Assembly (NCBI GenBank): GCA_019637995.1
Contig: JAHBUQ010000001.1
Location: 496,001 to 560,000, forward strand
Origin: Ignavibacteriota bacterium
GTDB taxonomy: Bacteria > Bacteroidota > Ignavibacteria > Kapaibacteriales > UBA2268
Direction: 5' to 3'
DNA length: 64,000 nt
Shown here in pieces: positions 17,790 to 26,933 of this stretch. Made by a program: the position numbers and the translations under genes. Below the pieces are notes generated by a model. That model saw only the letters and a program-made list of their open reading frames with translations, made no database searches and was not told the origin of the DNA. The first letter of the stretch is position 1. Every line of letters begins with the position of its first letter.

Positions 17790-19943
17790 TTACCTCGGTA
17801 ATTGTAGAGTAAATTTAGTAAATTCACCGAATTCGGATTCAACGCTAAGTCTTCCTTTGTGTTTGTTTACGATTATATCATGAACAATTGGCAGACCCTG
17901 ACCTGTACCTTTACCAACAGGTTTAGTAGTGAAAAATGGGTCAAATATTTTAGTGATATTTTCTTTGGAAATTCCTGTACCCGAATCTGTTATCTCTATC
18001 TTTACAAAATCTTCATCACTACTTGTCCTTATTGATATTCGCCCTTTTTTTCCGGTTTCTAACGATTTTTCTTTTTCCTGTATAGCATGTACTGAATTAA
18101 TAATCATATTTAAAAGTACTTGATTAATTTCATCAAAGACAGCATAAATATGTGGAAGTTCCGGTTCAAGTTCGAGGACTAAATCGCAGTCGTATTTCCA
18201 TTCATTATTTGATATAACTGCAGTAGTCTCAATTGCGTTATTGATATCTGAAAGTATTTTTTGCTTTTCCGATGGGTGTGCAAAATTTTTCATAGCCATT
18301 ACAATTTTTGAAACCCTTTGGATTCCATCGAGATTGCTTTTTACAGCATTTTTGATTTCACTTAAAAGAAATTCTATGTTCAAATCGTTTTTAATTTCCT
18401 GAATATTACTTATTAAAACCTTGCAAATGTCAGTGGTTTTCAATTTTTTTAATTCATTGTCAACATGATTTAAATACTTAGTTAAGGATTCAGAAGCATC
18501 ATTTAGAAAGTAATTATTATCACCGATAAATTGAAGTGGAGTATTGATTTCGTGTGCTATGCCTGATGCAAGCCTTCCTACCGATTCCATTTTTTGGGCA
18601 AGCGAAAGCTCATTGGAAAGTCGGGTTTGCTCTGTTATATCCTGAAAAAACATAGTTATTCCGGATAAATATTTGTCATTTGATTTAATCTCTGCCATTT
18701 TGCCTGACAATATGAGTTTCTTACCTGACTTAGATAAAATATTTATCTGAAACTTTATATCTCCTGTATCTGAATTTTGAATCATATCAATCGGATTGAA
18801 TAATCCTGATTCTCCCTCAACTTCAAATAAATCGAATATCAATAATTCCTTAAATGAGTCTGGCTTAATTTCAAGTATTTCGGTAGCAGCGTTATTGAAA
18901 TACATAATTTTTCCATTGGGCTGAAAAAATATCACACCGTCAGTAATGCTATTTAAGGTTGTGCTCAATTCCTCTTTTTCCCTGAATAATTCCTGTTGAT
19001 ATTTTTTTCTGTCAAATTTGTCAGATAATGCAGACTGTCCATAAACTAAACTTTGAGATATTGAGTTTAGAAGCTCCATTTCGTTTTCACTGAGAATATT
19101 ATCATCAGGTACATATATATTTATAACAAACTGAGAAAAATGATGTTTACCAAATCTCATAGTAAGAATTCTGTGATTTGAATATTTCCGGAAATTTTTT
19201 GATATATCGCACTTCTTCATACATTCCGATATTGAGAGGTTATCTTTATCGGCTACAGAAGAATTTATGCAAATACATTCAAAAGGTTCTGAAAGTGAGT
19301 TTGACAATGTAGAAGTTCCAATAGGTTCTTTAGATGTGTAAGATATTAACTTAATTTTAACTTTGTTTTCTTCACTATCAATCAGCTTTCCAATCCAGAC
19401 AAGCGGATAACCTGCTTTATCCACAATTATTGAAGTAAAGGCATTAAATATTTCATTTTCGCTTTCTGCATATACAAGTGCTGTATTACATTCATTGAGA
19501 ATATTCAATGAACGGTTCATATCCTTTAGTTTAGCTGATTGAACCTTGTTAATCTTTTGTTCCCGGACGAGGGATAAGTATAACCGGACTTTACCAATCA
19601 GAGTATTTTTATCGAATGGCTTTATAATATAATCATAAGCTCCTAAGTTATAACCTTGCTTAATATAATCAGCTTGGTCATAGTAGGCAGTTACAAATAT
19701 AACAGGAATATCTGCCAATTGCACGTTTTCTTTTATTATTTTGACTGTTTCAAAGCCATTCAAGCCACTCATGTGAATGTCCATTAATATCAATTCAATA
19801 TCACTTACACTCTTCAGTATTTCGATAGCTTCATAACCTGAGGTTGCGGCAATAATATCCAGTTCTAATTCTTTCAAATTTTTTTTGATTAGAATTAAAT
19901 TAATGTCCTGATCATCCACAATTAATATTTTAGGTGCGTTCAT
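17790..19943 (-). CDS. REC-PAS sensor histidine kinase
   Basis: The 717-aa product is cytoplasmic with no membrane segment. An N-terminal REC domain (residues 4-122, Asp55 in MDIHMSGLNG) leads into a GAF-like region (about 140-305), a PAS domain (about 325-440), a HisKA dimerisation helix with the H-box GIAHEINTPLQF (His464), and a HATPase domain with N-box NMIINSVHAI, G1 DSGTGI and G2 GKGTGQGLPI. REC at the N-terminus suggests it is itself phosphorylated, for example by the large hybrid kinase encoded 11 bases upstream. The Cys-rich piece around residues 223-246 (CIC..., CMKKC) is notable and could be redox- or metal-sensitive, but this is speculation. Confidence 0.9.
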   Translation of the reverse strand: MNAPKILIVDDQDINLILIKKNLKELELDIIAATSGYEAIEILKSVSDIELILMDIHMSGLNGFETVKIIKENVQLADIPVIFVTAYYDQADYIKQGYNLGAYDYIIKPFDKNTLIGKVRLYLSLVREQKINKVQSAKLKDMNRSLNILNECNTALVYAESENEIFNAFTSIIVDKAGYPLVWIGKLIDSEENKVKIKLISYTSKEPIGTSTLSNSLSEPFECICINSSVADKDNLSISECMKKCDISKNFRKYSNHRILTMRFGKHHFSQFVINIYVPDDNILSENEMELLNSISQSLVYGQSALSDKFDRKKYQQELFREKEELSTTLNSITDGVIFFQPNGKIMYFNNAATEILEIKPDSFKELLIFDLFEVEGESGLFNPIDMIQNSDTGDIKFQINILSKSGKKLILSGKMAEIKSNDKYLSGITMFFQDITEQTRLSNELSLAQKMESVGRLASGIAHEINTPLQFIGDNNYFLNDASESLTKYLNHVDNELKKLKTTDICKVLISNIQEIKNDLNIEFLLSEIKNAVKSNLDGIQRVSKIVMAMKNFAHPSEKQKILSDINNAIETTAVISNNEWKYDCDLVLELEPELPHIYAVFDEINQVLLNMIINSVHAIQEKEKSLETGKKGRISIRTSSDEDFVKIEITDSGTGISKENITKIFDPFFTTKPVGKGTGQGLPIVHDIIVNKHKGRLSVESEFGEFTKFTLQLPR

Positions 19944-19954
19944 ATGATTTCTTT

Positions 19955-22900
19955 TTATATTTCTGTAAATTTTCTGATTGAGTCAAGTAAATCCTTTTTA
20001 GAAAATGGCTTGGTTATACAACCATTCATTAAAGCATCAATTTTTCTCTTATTTTCTCCATCATTTGAAAAAGCTGTAAGTGCAATGATTGGTATGGTTG
20101 AATATTCATTAATTTGTCTGATTTCCGAAGCAATTTCAAATCCATCCATGGAACCACCCAAATGAATATCCATTAGAATTATATCAAATTTGTGATTTTT
20201 GACTTGAAGGATAGCATCTTCACGATTAATTGCAGATACAACATTTATTGAGTGCTGCAACAATTGTTCAACCAATTTGATTGTTATACTGTTATCTTCA
20301 ACAAGGAGCAGACTTTTTTTGTTACTCATTTTTTTGATATTTTTATTAAAATGTTCAATTATCTTCAAGTCATCATAATTGTTTTTACTTTTATCGATAA
20401 TCGGAATTATGACTTTAAATGTGCTGCCGAAATTGACTCTGCTTTCAACAAATATATATCCGTTAAGAATATCAACATATTTTTTGGTTAGCGCCAGTCC
20501 GAGACCCAATCCTTCATAGCCCCTGCTTAATCCTTCATCTCCCTGACGAAAACGAACAAATATATTTTCCATTTGTGATTCATTAATGCCAATGCCTGTA
20601 TCCTTTACTTCCAGAATCAATGTATCATAATTTGTTTCTTTTGTAATACTTAGAGTTATCTGAACACTTCCTTCATTCGTAAATTTCACTGCATTGCTGA
20701 CAAGATTATTGCATATATTTCTAAATGCAACAGCAATAATCTCACATTCAAAGACATATACTTGATTATCAAATAAAATTTCAATACCTTTAGATTTTGC
20801 CTCGGTATAGTTCTTTGAAATTGCATCATTTACTTCAGAGGCAGGCATAATCAATTCATTTTTCAGCTCAAAATCACCGGCTTCCAGTCTTGAAAGCTCT
20901 ATCAGATTGTTCATAGTATCTAATAGTCGTGCTGCACTAATATTAATAATACCTGATATTTCCGCTACATCTTCGAGACTGTCTGAATCTTTAAGTAATT
21001 TTGAAAAACCAAGTATGCCATTCATCGGTGTTCTAAGTTCATGGCTGAGATTTCCTAGAAAGTATGTTTTCAGCCTATCGCTTTCTTCAGCTTTTTCTTT
21101 TGCTTTTATTATTTCTTCGATACGTTCTTTTTTCTCAGTAATGTCCTCTTTTACAGCAATATAATGAATGATTTCATTGTTATCATTAAAAATAGGCGAT
21201 ATCAAACACTTAACCCAATAATATGTCCCATTTTTTCTTCTATTGTAAATTTCACCATTCCAATCATTGCCTGATTTAATAGTTTGCCAAAGTGCTTTAT
21301 AAAATTCTTTGCTGTGATTTCCTGATTTTAAAATTCTTGGATTATTTCCAATTAACTCACTTTCATCATAACCGGAATTTAATACACCAACCGGATTGAT
21401 ATATTGAATAGCTCCATCAGATGAAGTAATAGTAATACTAACCGGACTTTGCTCTACTGCCCGTGTAAGAAGTTTTGTTTTCTCTTCAGCTTCCTGCCTT
21501 TTAACAATTCTCCAAACGCTGTTCATCAAAAGTTTGAGCTGAAGTATATCTGTTTCATCATAATTGTTGTCTTTATTTGCAACTCCAACTACAGCCACTA
21601 TTTCATTGTTGTCAAATATCGGTATGGTGAGATATTTTTCAAGTTTTACATGTCCTTCAGGATACCCTTTTTTCAGTGCATCATAAGCCTGAAAATCATT
21701 CATTATTATATCTTTACCCTGCCTGACGGCTTCGCCCCAAATTCCTGTTTTATCTAATTCATAGCAGGTTTGCGGATTTACAACTCTGCATTCATTCATT
21801 ACTTCTTTGGACCAGGAATTGAGAATGAATTCTTGTTTTGATTCATCATAAAAATATATATAGCCAATTTTGCTTGAAGTGATACTGATTGCTTCATTTA
21901 AAGCATAGTCCAATAAATCCTGAACATTGTTCGACTTGTAATTATATATATTAACCAAACTTTCTAATCTGTCAGAATTTAATTTTAAATTCTTCTCGGC
22001 TTTTTTCCTCAAACTAATATCATGAATTATTGAATGTAAAACTATTTTATCTTTATAAACAACTTTACTGGTGAATACTTCAACATCCGATATTGTTCCA
22101 TTTGCCTTTTTATGCTTAAATTCAAAGTAAACCTGTGATTGTGCTTTGGCTTTATCCATTGCCGACTTTACTTCCTCCAAGCTTAAAGTGTTTATTTCAG
22201 CAATATTCATACTTAGCATTTCATCTCTGCTCCAGCCATAGAAATCAACAGCTGCATTATTTACATCAACAATTTGCCCATTTTCTGGGTCAATTACAAA
22301 CATTACGGAAAGGCTGTTATGAAACATACTTCTAAAGCGGCTTTCACTTTCAATCAATTTTTCAACAGCTTCCTCTCTTTCTGTTACATCCGTTGTTAAT
22401 CCTCTGTAGCCAATTAGAATAGATTCTTGGTCGAAAATTGGTACACCACTTGTTTCACATATAATAATTTTACCATTGGAATGCAACATCCTGTTCATAT
22501 AATTATAAAATGGTTTTTGAGTTTTAACAATTATTTCTGAATCTTTAATATTTGATTCCCGATCACTTTCAGGAGAAAAATAAAAGGGAGACTTGCCTAA
22601 AACATAGTCACATTGATAGCCGAGAAATCTTTCTACATGAGGACTTATAAATGTATAAACTCCATCTCTGTCGGTTTCCCAAATCAGACTATTTGAGGAC
22701 TCAAGCAATGCTCTGAATCTACCTTCGCTCTCTTCCAATCGTATTTCTGATAATTTCAAACCGGTAATATCAACTGCTGTACAGAATATACCAACAATCC
22801 GGTTTGAATTATCTTTACGAGGTATAGCGGTAATCTCGAAATAATAGTCATTATCTCCAAAATTTAATCTGAAAATATCTTTTTGAGAAATTCCATTTTT

Positions 22901-24424
22901 TAAAACATTTTGTTTGAAACCTATCAGTTTTTTTGCATCTTTGTATTTCAATAATTCAAAATCCGTTTTACCAATTATATCTGATACACGGAAAAACACG
23001 GGTGGGTTGTATATCCAGGTATATTTCAAGCTTTCATCCTGACTGAAAACAGTTACATGAGAATTACTTAAAGCCGATCTGAATTTGTATTCACTTTCAG
23101 TCAGTAGTTTTAATAATTCTATTCTGTTTGTAATGTCATGTATTATTAAATTTGTTCTTTCATTGTTATTTGAATCAAAATACACTGCTGATGAGACTTC
23201 AGCATCAAAGATTGTACCATCACTTTTTACAAATCGCAGTTCGCCAAATGCTTTTCTTTGTCTTCTCCTTTCCTCAAAATAGTCAGCCGTTCGAAGGTCT
23301 TTTTTATCAATTAAATCGCTTATACATTTACTGATAATTTCATTTTCACTCATTTTGAAGATCTGACAGGCAGCCGGATTAACGGAAATTATACTCCCGT
23401 CAGTTGAAGTTATCATTACAGCGTCCATACTGTTTTCGAAGTAGGATTTGAATTCGACTTCCTTATTTTGCAGCTTTGCTCTGATATCTTTAATAAGAGT
23501 CAAATCCCTTAAGTTTAAAATTATGAATTGTTTCTTGTTAATATTTATTTCGCTTGATACACATTCAAACTCTACTTCTTTACCTTCCGCTGCAAGGAAA
23601 GTTATATTAAAAAGTCCATAGGTCAAACATATTTTCTTATCATCTTTAATAAAAAGTTCAATCGGCTTGCCTGATAGAGACTCTTTGGTATAGTTCAATT
23701 TGGAAAGGAATAATTTATTAAAGTCAACTATTGTGCATTTTGAATCTAAAACCAATATTGCGTCTGAAGATCTATCAAATATAGCATTAAGAAATTCTCG
23801 GTTATGCTTTTCAGATTCAATAAGAGGATTAGTTATTCTTGAATATAAATATAATGCAATTGATATTAAAAATACTGATAGTAAAAATGATATCAATCCG
23901 GCATTTATGTATGGTTTACGTAATTCATCCAAGTCAATCTTAGCAACTATTCCCCAATTAGGGATGTTAGAATATGTGTAAGCTGAAATTACATCGCGAT
24001 TGGAATAATCTTTTCCTATAATAGTTCCTGTTTCTCTGAAAAATGCTTTTTTCATAGGGGCAGCTATTATTTTATCAACAGGTAATTTCATAGATTCAAA
24101 TCTGTCAAGGTCTGCTCTTACTATATATTCTGCTGAATCGTTTTCAAATACAGCAATAACTAATTCAGTTAATAAGTCTGATGTTGAAAAATTCCGTTTT
24201 GTATTTATATAAATAGATTTGATTGAATCCGGTGGAAAATTTAATGAATTCAAATTATCAATGAAGTCTTTCTCGTGCAATACCAAATTTGTAAGAGATT
24301 TCTTAGTAGTTTCTATGGAAGCGGTATATATTTGATGAAAAGATGTAACTGCAATAATTAATATTATAAAAATCAATACTATTGCTAATGATAAAGCATT
24401 CTTATTATTTGACAAGAAAGTCAT
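19955..24424 (-). CDS. Multi-PAS/GAF hybrid sensor histidine kinase
   Basis: I prefer the ATG at 24424 to the one at 24466, since it gives a clean N-terminus (MTFLSNNKNALSLAIVLIF) and the upstream 14 codons lie inside a palindrome. In numbering from 24466, a membrane segment (25-43), an extracytoplasmic Cache-like sensor (44-187) and a second membrane segment (188-208) come first. Next are PAS domains near 225-330, 338-450, 460-575, 580-700 and 708-820, a GAF domain (835-990) and a sixth PAS (998-1115). HisKA has His1142 in NLSHELRTP, HATPase has DTGIG and GLGLGLAL, and a C-terminal REC domain has Asp1433. It heads the signalling operon and probably phosphorylates the downstream REC proteins. 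Confidence 0.92.
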   Translation of the reverse strand: MTFLSNNKNALSLAIVLIFIILIIAVTSFHQIYTASIETTKKSLTNLVLHEKDFIDNLNSLNFPPDSIKSIYINTKRNFSTSDLLTELVIAVFENDSAEYIVRADLDRFESMKLPVDKIIAAPMKKAFFRETGTIIGKDYSNRDVISAYTYSNIPNWGIVAKIDLDELRKPYINAGLISFLLSVFLISIALYLYSRITNPLIESEKHNREFLNAIFDRSSDAILVLDSKCTIVDFNKLFLSKLNYTKESLSGKPIELFIKDDKKICLTYGLFNITFLAAEGKEVEFECVSSEININKKQFIILNLRDLTLIKDIRAKLQNKEVEFKSYFENSMDAVMITSTDGSIISVNPAACQIFKMSENEIISKCISDLIDKKDLRTADYFEERRRQRKAFGELRFVKSDGTIFDAEVSSAVYFDSNNNERTNLIIHDITNRIELLKLLTESEYKFRSALSNSHVTVFSQDESLKYTWIYNPPVFFRVSDIIGKTDFELLKYKDAKKLIGFKQNVLKNGISQKDIFRLNFGDNDYYFEITAIPRKDNSNRIVGIFCTAVDITGLKLSEIRLEESEGRFRALLESSNSLIWETDRDGVYTFISPHVERFLGYQCDYVLGKSPFYFSPESDRESNIKDSEIIVKTQKPFYNYMNRMLHSNGKIIICETSGVPIFDQESILIGYRGLTTDVTEREEAVEKLIESESRFRSMFHNSLSVMFVIDPENGQIVDVNNAAVDFYGWSRDEMLSMNIAEINTLSLEEVKSAMDKAKAQSQVYFEFKHKKANGTISDVEVFTSKVVYKDKIVLHSIIHDISLRKKAEKNLKLNSDRLESLVNIYNYKSNNVQDLLDYALNEAISITSSKIGYIYFYDESKQEFILNSWSKEVMNECRVVNPQTCYELDKTGIWGEAVRQGKDIIMNDFQAYDALKKGYPEGHVKLEKYLTIPIFDNNEIVAVVGVANKDNNYDETDILQLKLLMNSVWRIVKRQEAEEKTKLLTRAVEQSPVSITITSSDGAIQYINPVGVLNSGYDESELIGNNPRILKSGNHSKEFYKALWQTIKSGNDWNGEIYNRRKNGTYYWVKCLISPIFNDNNEIIHYIAVKEDITEKKERIEEIIKAKEKAEESDRLKTYFLGNLSHELRTPMNGILGFSKLLKDSDSLEDVAEISGIINISAARLLDTMNNLIELSRLEAGDFELKNELIMPASEVNDAISKNYTEAKSKGIEILFDNQVYVFECEIIAVAFRNICNNLVSNAVKFTNEGSVQITLSITKETNYDTLILEVKDTGIGINESQMENIFVRFRQGDEGLSRGYEGLGLGLALTKKYVDILNGYIFVESRVNFGSTFKVIIPIIDKSKNNYDDLKIIEHFNKNIKKMSNKKSLLLVEDNSITIKLVEQLLQHSINVVSAINREDAILQVKNHKFDIILMDIHLGGSMDGFEIASEIRQINEYSTIPIIALTAFSNDGENKRKIDALMNGCITKPFSKKDLLDSIRKFTEI

Positions 24425-24438
24425 AATTGTTTTCTCTT

Positions 24439-24471
24439 TTATATTGTATAATTTAAAATTATACAATATAA
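24439..24471. promoter_or_regulatory. Perfect 33-nt AT-rich palindrome before the hybrid kinase gene
   Basis: The 16-base arms 24439-24454 and 24456-24471 are perfect reverse complements around a single central A. The element lies 15 bases before the preferred start codon of the hybrid kinase gene. There is no T tract after it on the minus strand, so it does not look like a terminator. It could be an operator for a dimeric regulator or a leader hairpin covering the ribosome site. Confidence 0.5.
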
Positions 24472-24519
24472 TAAAAAGATAGTTAAGTAAAGCAAAAATT
24501 AAGAAAAAAATTGCATCTC

Positions 24520-24539
24520 AATATTCAAAAATGAATATT
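24520..24539 (-). terminator. Weak hairpin after the stalk-domain gene
   Basis: AATATTCA and TGAATATT form an 8-bp AT-rich stem directly after the stop of the 24543-25127 gene. A T tract follows only about 10 bases later on the minus strand, so termination is doubtful. Confidence 0.3.
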
Positions 24540-24542
24540 ATT

Positions 24543-25127
24543 TTACTTTTTCAATCTTTTAGGTATAATATAATTACTATTCTCTTTAATTGAATCTGAT
24601 ACCTTGGGTTTTTCCGATTGTTTGGATTTCATCACTTCAGAATCATTTTTAATGCTCATATTACTTTTATCATTTATTACTCTGTCAGGATTATGTTTTT
24701 TTGATTTAACAATATTTGAACTAATAATTAGAGTTTTATCGGAGTATTTATATTCGAGAAGACCAATGCCTTGCATAGAATTAATGAATGAATTAAAAGG
24801 TATAAAAGTCTGATAATTCAACTCTATAACAGGCAAATTCATCTGAGCAACCCGAAGCAAATCATCATTTTCGTAAACAACAAAAAAAGAGCCCAAAGCA
24901 AATTTCAGGCTCTCATTATTGTATTTAATATTATTATCATTACAAAGAGCATTTACATCCAGCAGTTTTGCAAGTTCATTTATTTGGATATAATCAGTAT
25001 TGTTTATTTGTTTTAAGTTAATAGACTTTTTGGAGCCATTAATCAATATAGTTTCGGCAATGAGACCACTACTCGAAATAATAAAAACAATAATAAAAAT
25101 ATTATATAAATGATTCATAGCATTCAA
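24543..25127 (-). CDS. Exported stalk-domain (copper amine oxidase N-terminal-like) protein
   Basis: The 194-aa product has a hydrophobic N-terminal segment (IFIIVFIISSSGLIAET). Residues 27-135 resemble the copper amine oxidase N-terminal/stalk module: INGSKKSINLKQINNTDYIQINELAKLLD, then FVVYENDDLLRVAQMNLPVIELNYQTFIPFNSFINSM and ILSS-like end strands. No catalytic part follows; the tail is Lys/Ser-rich. Such modules bind cell-wall or surface material in Firmicutes, but their role here is unknown. It starts 8 bases after the DUF3137 gene and is the third gene of the lemA operon. Confidence 0.6.
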   Translation of the reverse strand: MNAMNHLYNIFIIVFIISSSGLIAETILINGSKKSINLKQINNTDYIQINELAKLLDVNALCNDNNIKYNNESLKFALGSFFVVYENDDLLRVAQMNLPVIELNYQTFIPFNSFINSMQGIGLLEYKYSDKTLIISSNIVKSKKHNPDRVINDKSNMSIKNDSEVMKSKQSEKPKVSDSIKENSNYIIPKRLKK

Positions 25128-25135
25128 AAGTCTGT

Positions 25136-26131
25136 TTATTCTTTACTCCAGATTCTAAGATTGAGATTCAAATCTTCAATCGAGGAAATGGCGATATTCA
25201 AATCTGCATAATACTTTCTCAAAGTATCTTCTGATACTAATTTACCGAATATTTTCGGTTCGAATAAGTTGCCTTTAATCGGTATAGCCATATAAATGCA
25301 AGATTCTTTGAAAGCCATCATAATGTCGGAGCCGGCTTTTCTTTTGAATTCCAAAATTCTCTGCATCAGACTTGTTGATAAAATATATCTTGCTTCGATT
25401 TGGTCATCAGAATATACAGCAAATTCTTTCTCAAATTCTATATCTTCAAGTTTAACAAGCTGACCTCGGGATTTTGAAAGAGATTGAAAAAATTTCGCAA
25501 ATCTACCAAAAGTTTTCTCAATTTTATCCGGTAAAACATAGGTTCTTCCTTTGAAATTTTTATTAAAGTCACCTATAAAAAATATTCCGCCGAATACTTC
25601 AACATACCGCTTTTTATCATCAGAGCCTTCTTCGACGAATGCGTGAACTTCTGAGAATCTAAAAGCAGTCTGTCCAATTTTTCCTTCAACATAATCATCG
25701 CCGTAATATCTTTCTATTCTACGGTCAATCAAACCGCTTGAGGCAAATTCATTTAATGGTATAAATTTCTCAGGATAGTATGACAGGCTGACATCAAAAA
25801 ATTTAACTATCGAACTGATTATCTTATTCTTAAATTTAATAACAAAATCTGCTCTGACCTTTTTCTGTTTCATGAAAATAAATATCATTATCATCAGATA
25901 GCTTATCGCAATTAAAACACTTATAACAAGTAGAAAGGTATTTTCTTCAATGCTTTCAGTCAACATTTCTGCAAGAAACATTATGCCCAATATGCCCAGA
26001 ATCATTAATCCCAGTATTAATCTGAGAATTAAAAGCCTGCGAACAACTGCACTTCGCTCAGTCTGCATTAGTTCGAGGTCTGCGTTAAGCTTTCCGGCAC
26101 AAAAGTGGGAAAACTCTTCATAAGTTTTCAT
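25136..26131 (-). CDS. DUF3137 membrane protein
   Basis: The 331-aa product has two adjacent membrane helices (about residues 35-55 and 67-88: LRLILGLMILGILGIMFLAEM, FLLVISVLIAISYLMIMIFIF), followed by a large soluble domain with GQTAFRFSEVHAF, VFGGIFFIGDFNKNF and FAVYSDDQIEARYILS. This is the DUF3137 pattern, also called galanin in some databases without any functional evidence. The gene lies 11 bases after lemA; LemA-DUF3137 pairs are widespread in Bacteroidota. The function is unknown, and a membrane complex with LemA is inferred from co-occurrence. Confidence 0.82.
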   Translation of the reverse strand: MKTYEEFSHFCAGKLNADLELMQTERSAVVRRLLILRLILGLMILGILGIMFLAEMLTESIEENTFLLVISVLIAISYLMIMIFIFMKQKKVRADFVIKFKNKIISSIVKFFDVSLSYYPEKFIPLNEFASSGLIDRRIERYYGDDYVEGKIGQTAFRFSEVHAFVEEGSDDKKRYVEVFGGIFFIGDFNKNFKGRTYVLPDKIEKTFGRFAKFFQSLSKSRGQLVKLEDIEFEKEFAVYSDDQIEARYILSTSLMQRILEFKRKAGSDIMMAFKESCIYMAIPIKGNLFEPKIFGKLVSEDTLRKYYADLNIAISSIEDLNLNLRIWSKE

Positions 26132-26142
26132 TTTATCATGCT

Positions 26143-26712
26143 TTATTTGTTAAACAAACCTGAAACATCAACATTCTGTCTTTCAACTTCAGAAATTACA
26201 AAAACATTCTTGCGTTTCAACCCCATAATGGAAGCCATAATATTGCTTGGGAACATCTCGACCGAATTGTTGAAATCAGTCACAGCCGCATTAAATGCAC
26301 GTCTGGCTGCGGAAATCTGCTCTTCAACTTCATTCAGAGATCCTTGAAGCTGTACGAAATTCTGGCTCGCTTTGAGGTCAGGATAATTTTCAACTGCTAT
26401 ATTTATTCCTGTAAGTGCTTTACTGATTTCATTATTCACAGCAACTTTTTCATCACTTGTCAAATCAGGTGATAATGCCCTGCTACGAAGTTCAGTTACT
26501 TTGGTAAGAACATCTGCTTCATGTTTCATGTACTGGCTTACTGATGCAACAAGATTTGGTATTAGGTCATATCTTTTCTTAAGCATCGCATCCATAGAAC
26601 CGAAGATATTTTCAACCTGATTTCGCTTATTTATTAAGCCATTATACATTGAAATAACAATCAAAAACAAAACCACTGCAACAGCAATAATTATTAGTAA
26701 TTCAGTGCTCAT
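26143..26712 (-). CDS. lemA: LemA family protein
   Basis: The 189-aa product has one N-terminal membrane helix (LLIIIAVAVVLFLIVISMY), then YNGLINKRNQVENIFGSMDAMLKKRYDLIPNLV, the diagnostic LemA segment. A four-helix coiled-coil body contains YPDLKASQNFVQLQGSLNEVEEQISAARRAFN. The C-terminus is short. LemA proteins are membrane-anchored with the bulk outside or in the periplasm; the molecular role is poorly known. It is the first gene of a three-gene operon, with a GGAG ribosome site 9 bases before the ATG and a good promoter match further out. Confidence 0.93.
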   Translation of the reverse strand: MSTELLIIIAVAVVLFLIVISMYNGLINKRNQVENIFGSMDAMLKKRYDLIPNLVASVSQYMKHEADVLTKVTELRSRALSPDLTSDEKVAVNNEISKALTGINIAVENYPDLKASQNFVQLQGSLNEVEEQISAARRAFNAAVTDFNNSVEMFPSNIMASIMGLKRKNVFVISEVERQNVDVSGLFNK

Positions 26713-26746
26713 ATTTTATTCTCCAAAAAATATATTAAACATCTTA

Positions 26747-26778
26747 CAAATATATTAAATTTTACTTTTTTCAAGCAA
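26747..26778 (-). promoter_or_regulatory. Bacteroidota-type promoter for the lemA operon
   Basis: On the minus strand, TATATTTG (26754-26747) is preceded by TTG at 26774-26772 or 26778-26776, giving spacers of 17 or 21 bases. The -7 element lies 35 bases before the lemA start. Confidence 0.5.
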
Positions 26779-26880
26779 TTATATTCAATAAATACTTAGG
26801 TTTTATATTAGTTTTTTGAAAAGTTCATAGAAAATTTACACGTTAGCTGTCATATTGCTGTTTTATGTTCAAATATAATA

Positions 26881-26910
26881 AAAAAAGTCCCCAATCTGAT
26901 TGAGGACTTT
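26881..26910 (-). terminator. Intrinsic terminator of the M16 protease gene
   Basis: On the minus strand an 11-bp stem (26910-26900 with 26894-26884, one T-G pair) with a 5-base loop is followed by a run of T (26886-26881). It starts 23 bases after the stop. Confidence 0.9.
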
Positions 26911-26933
26911 GTTCATTAATTATTTCTATAATA

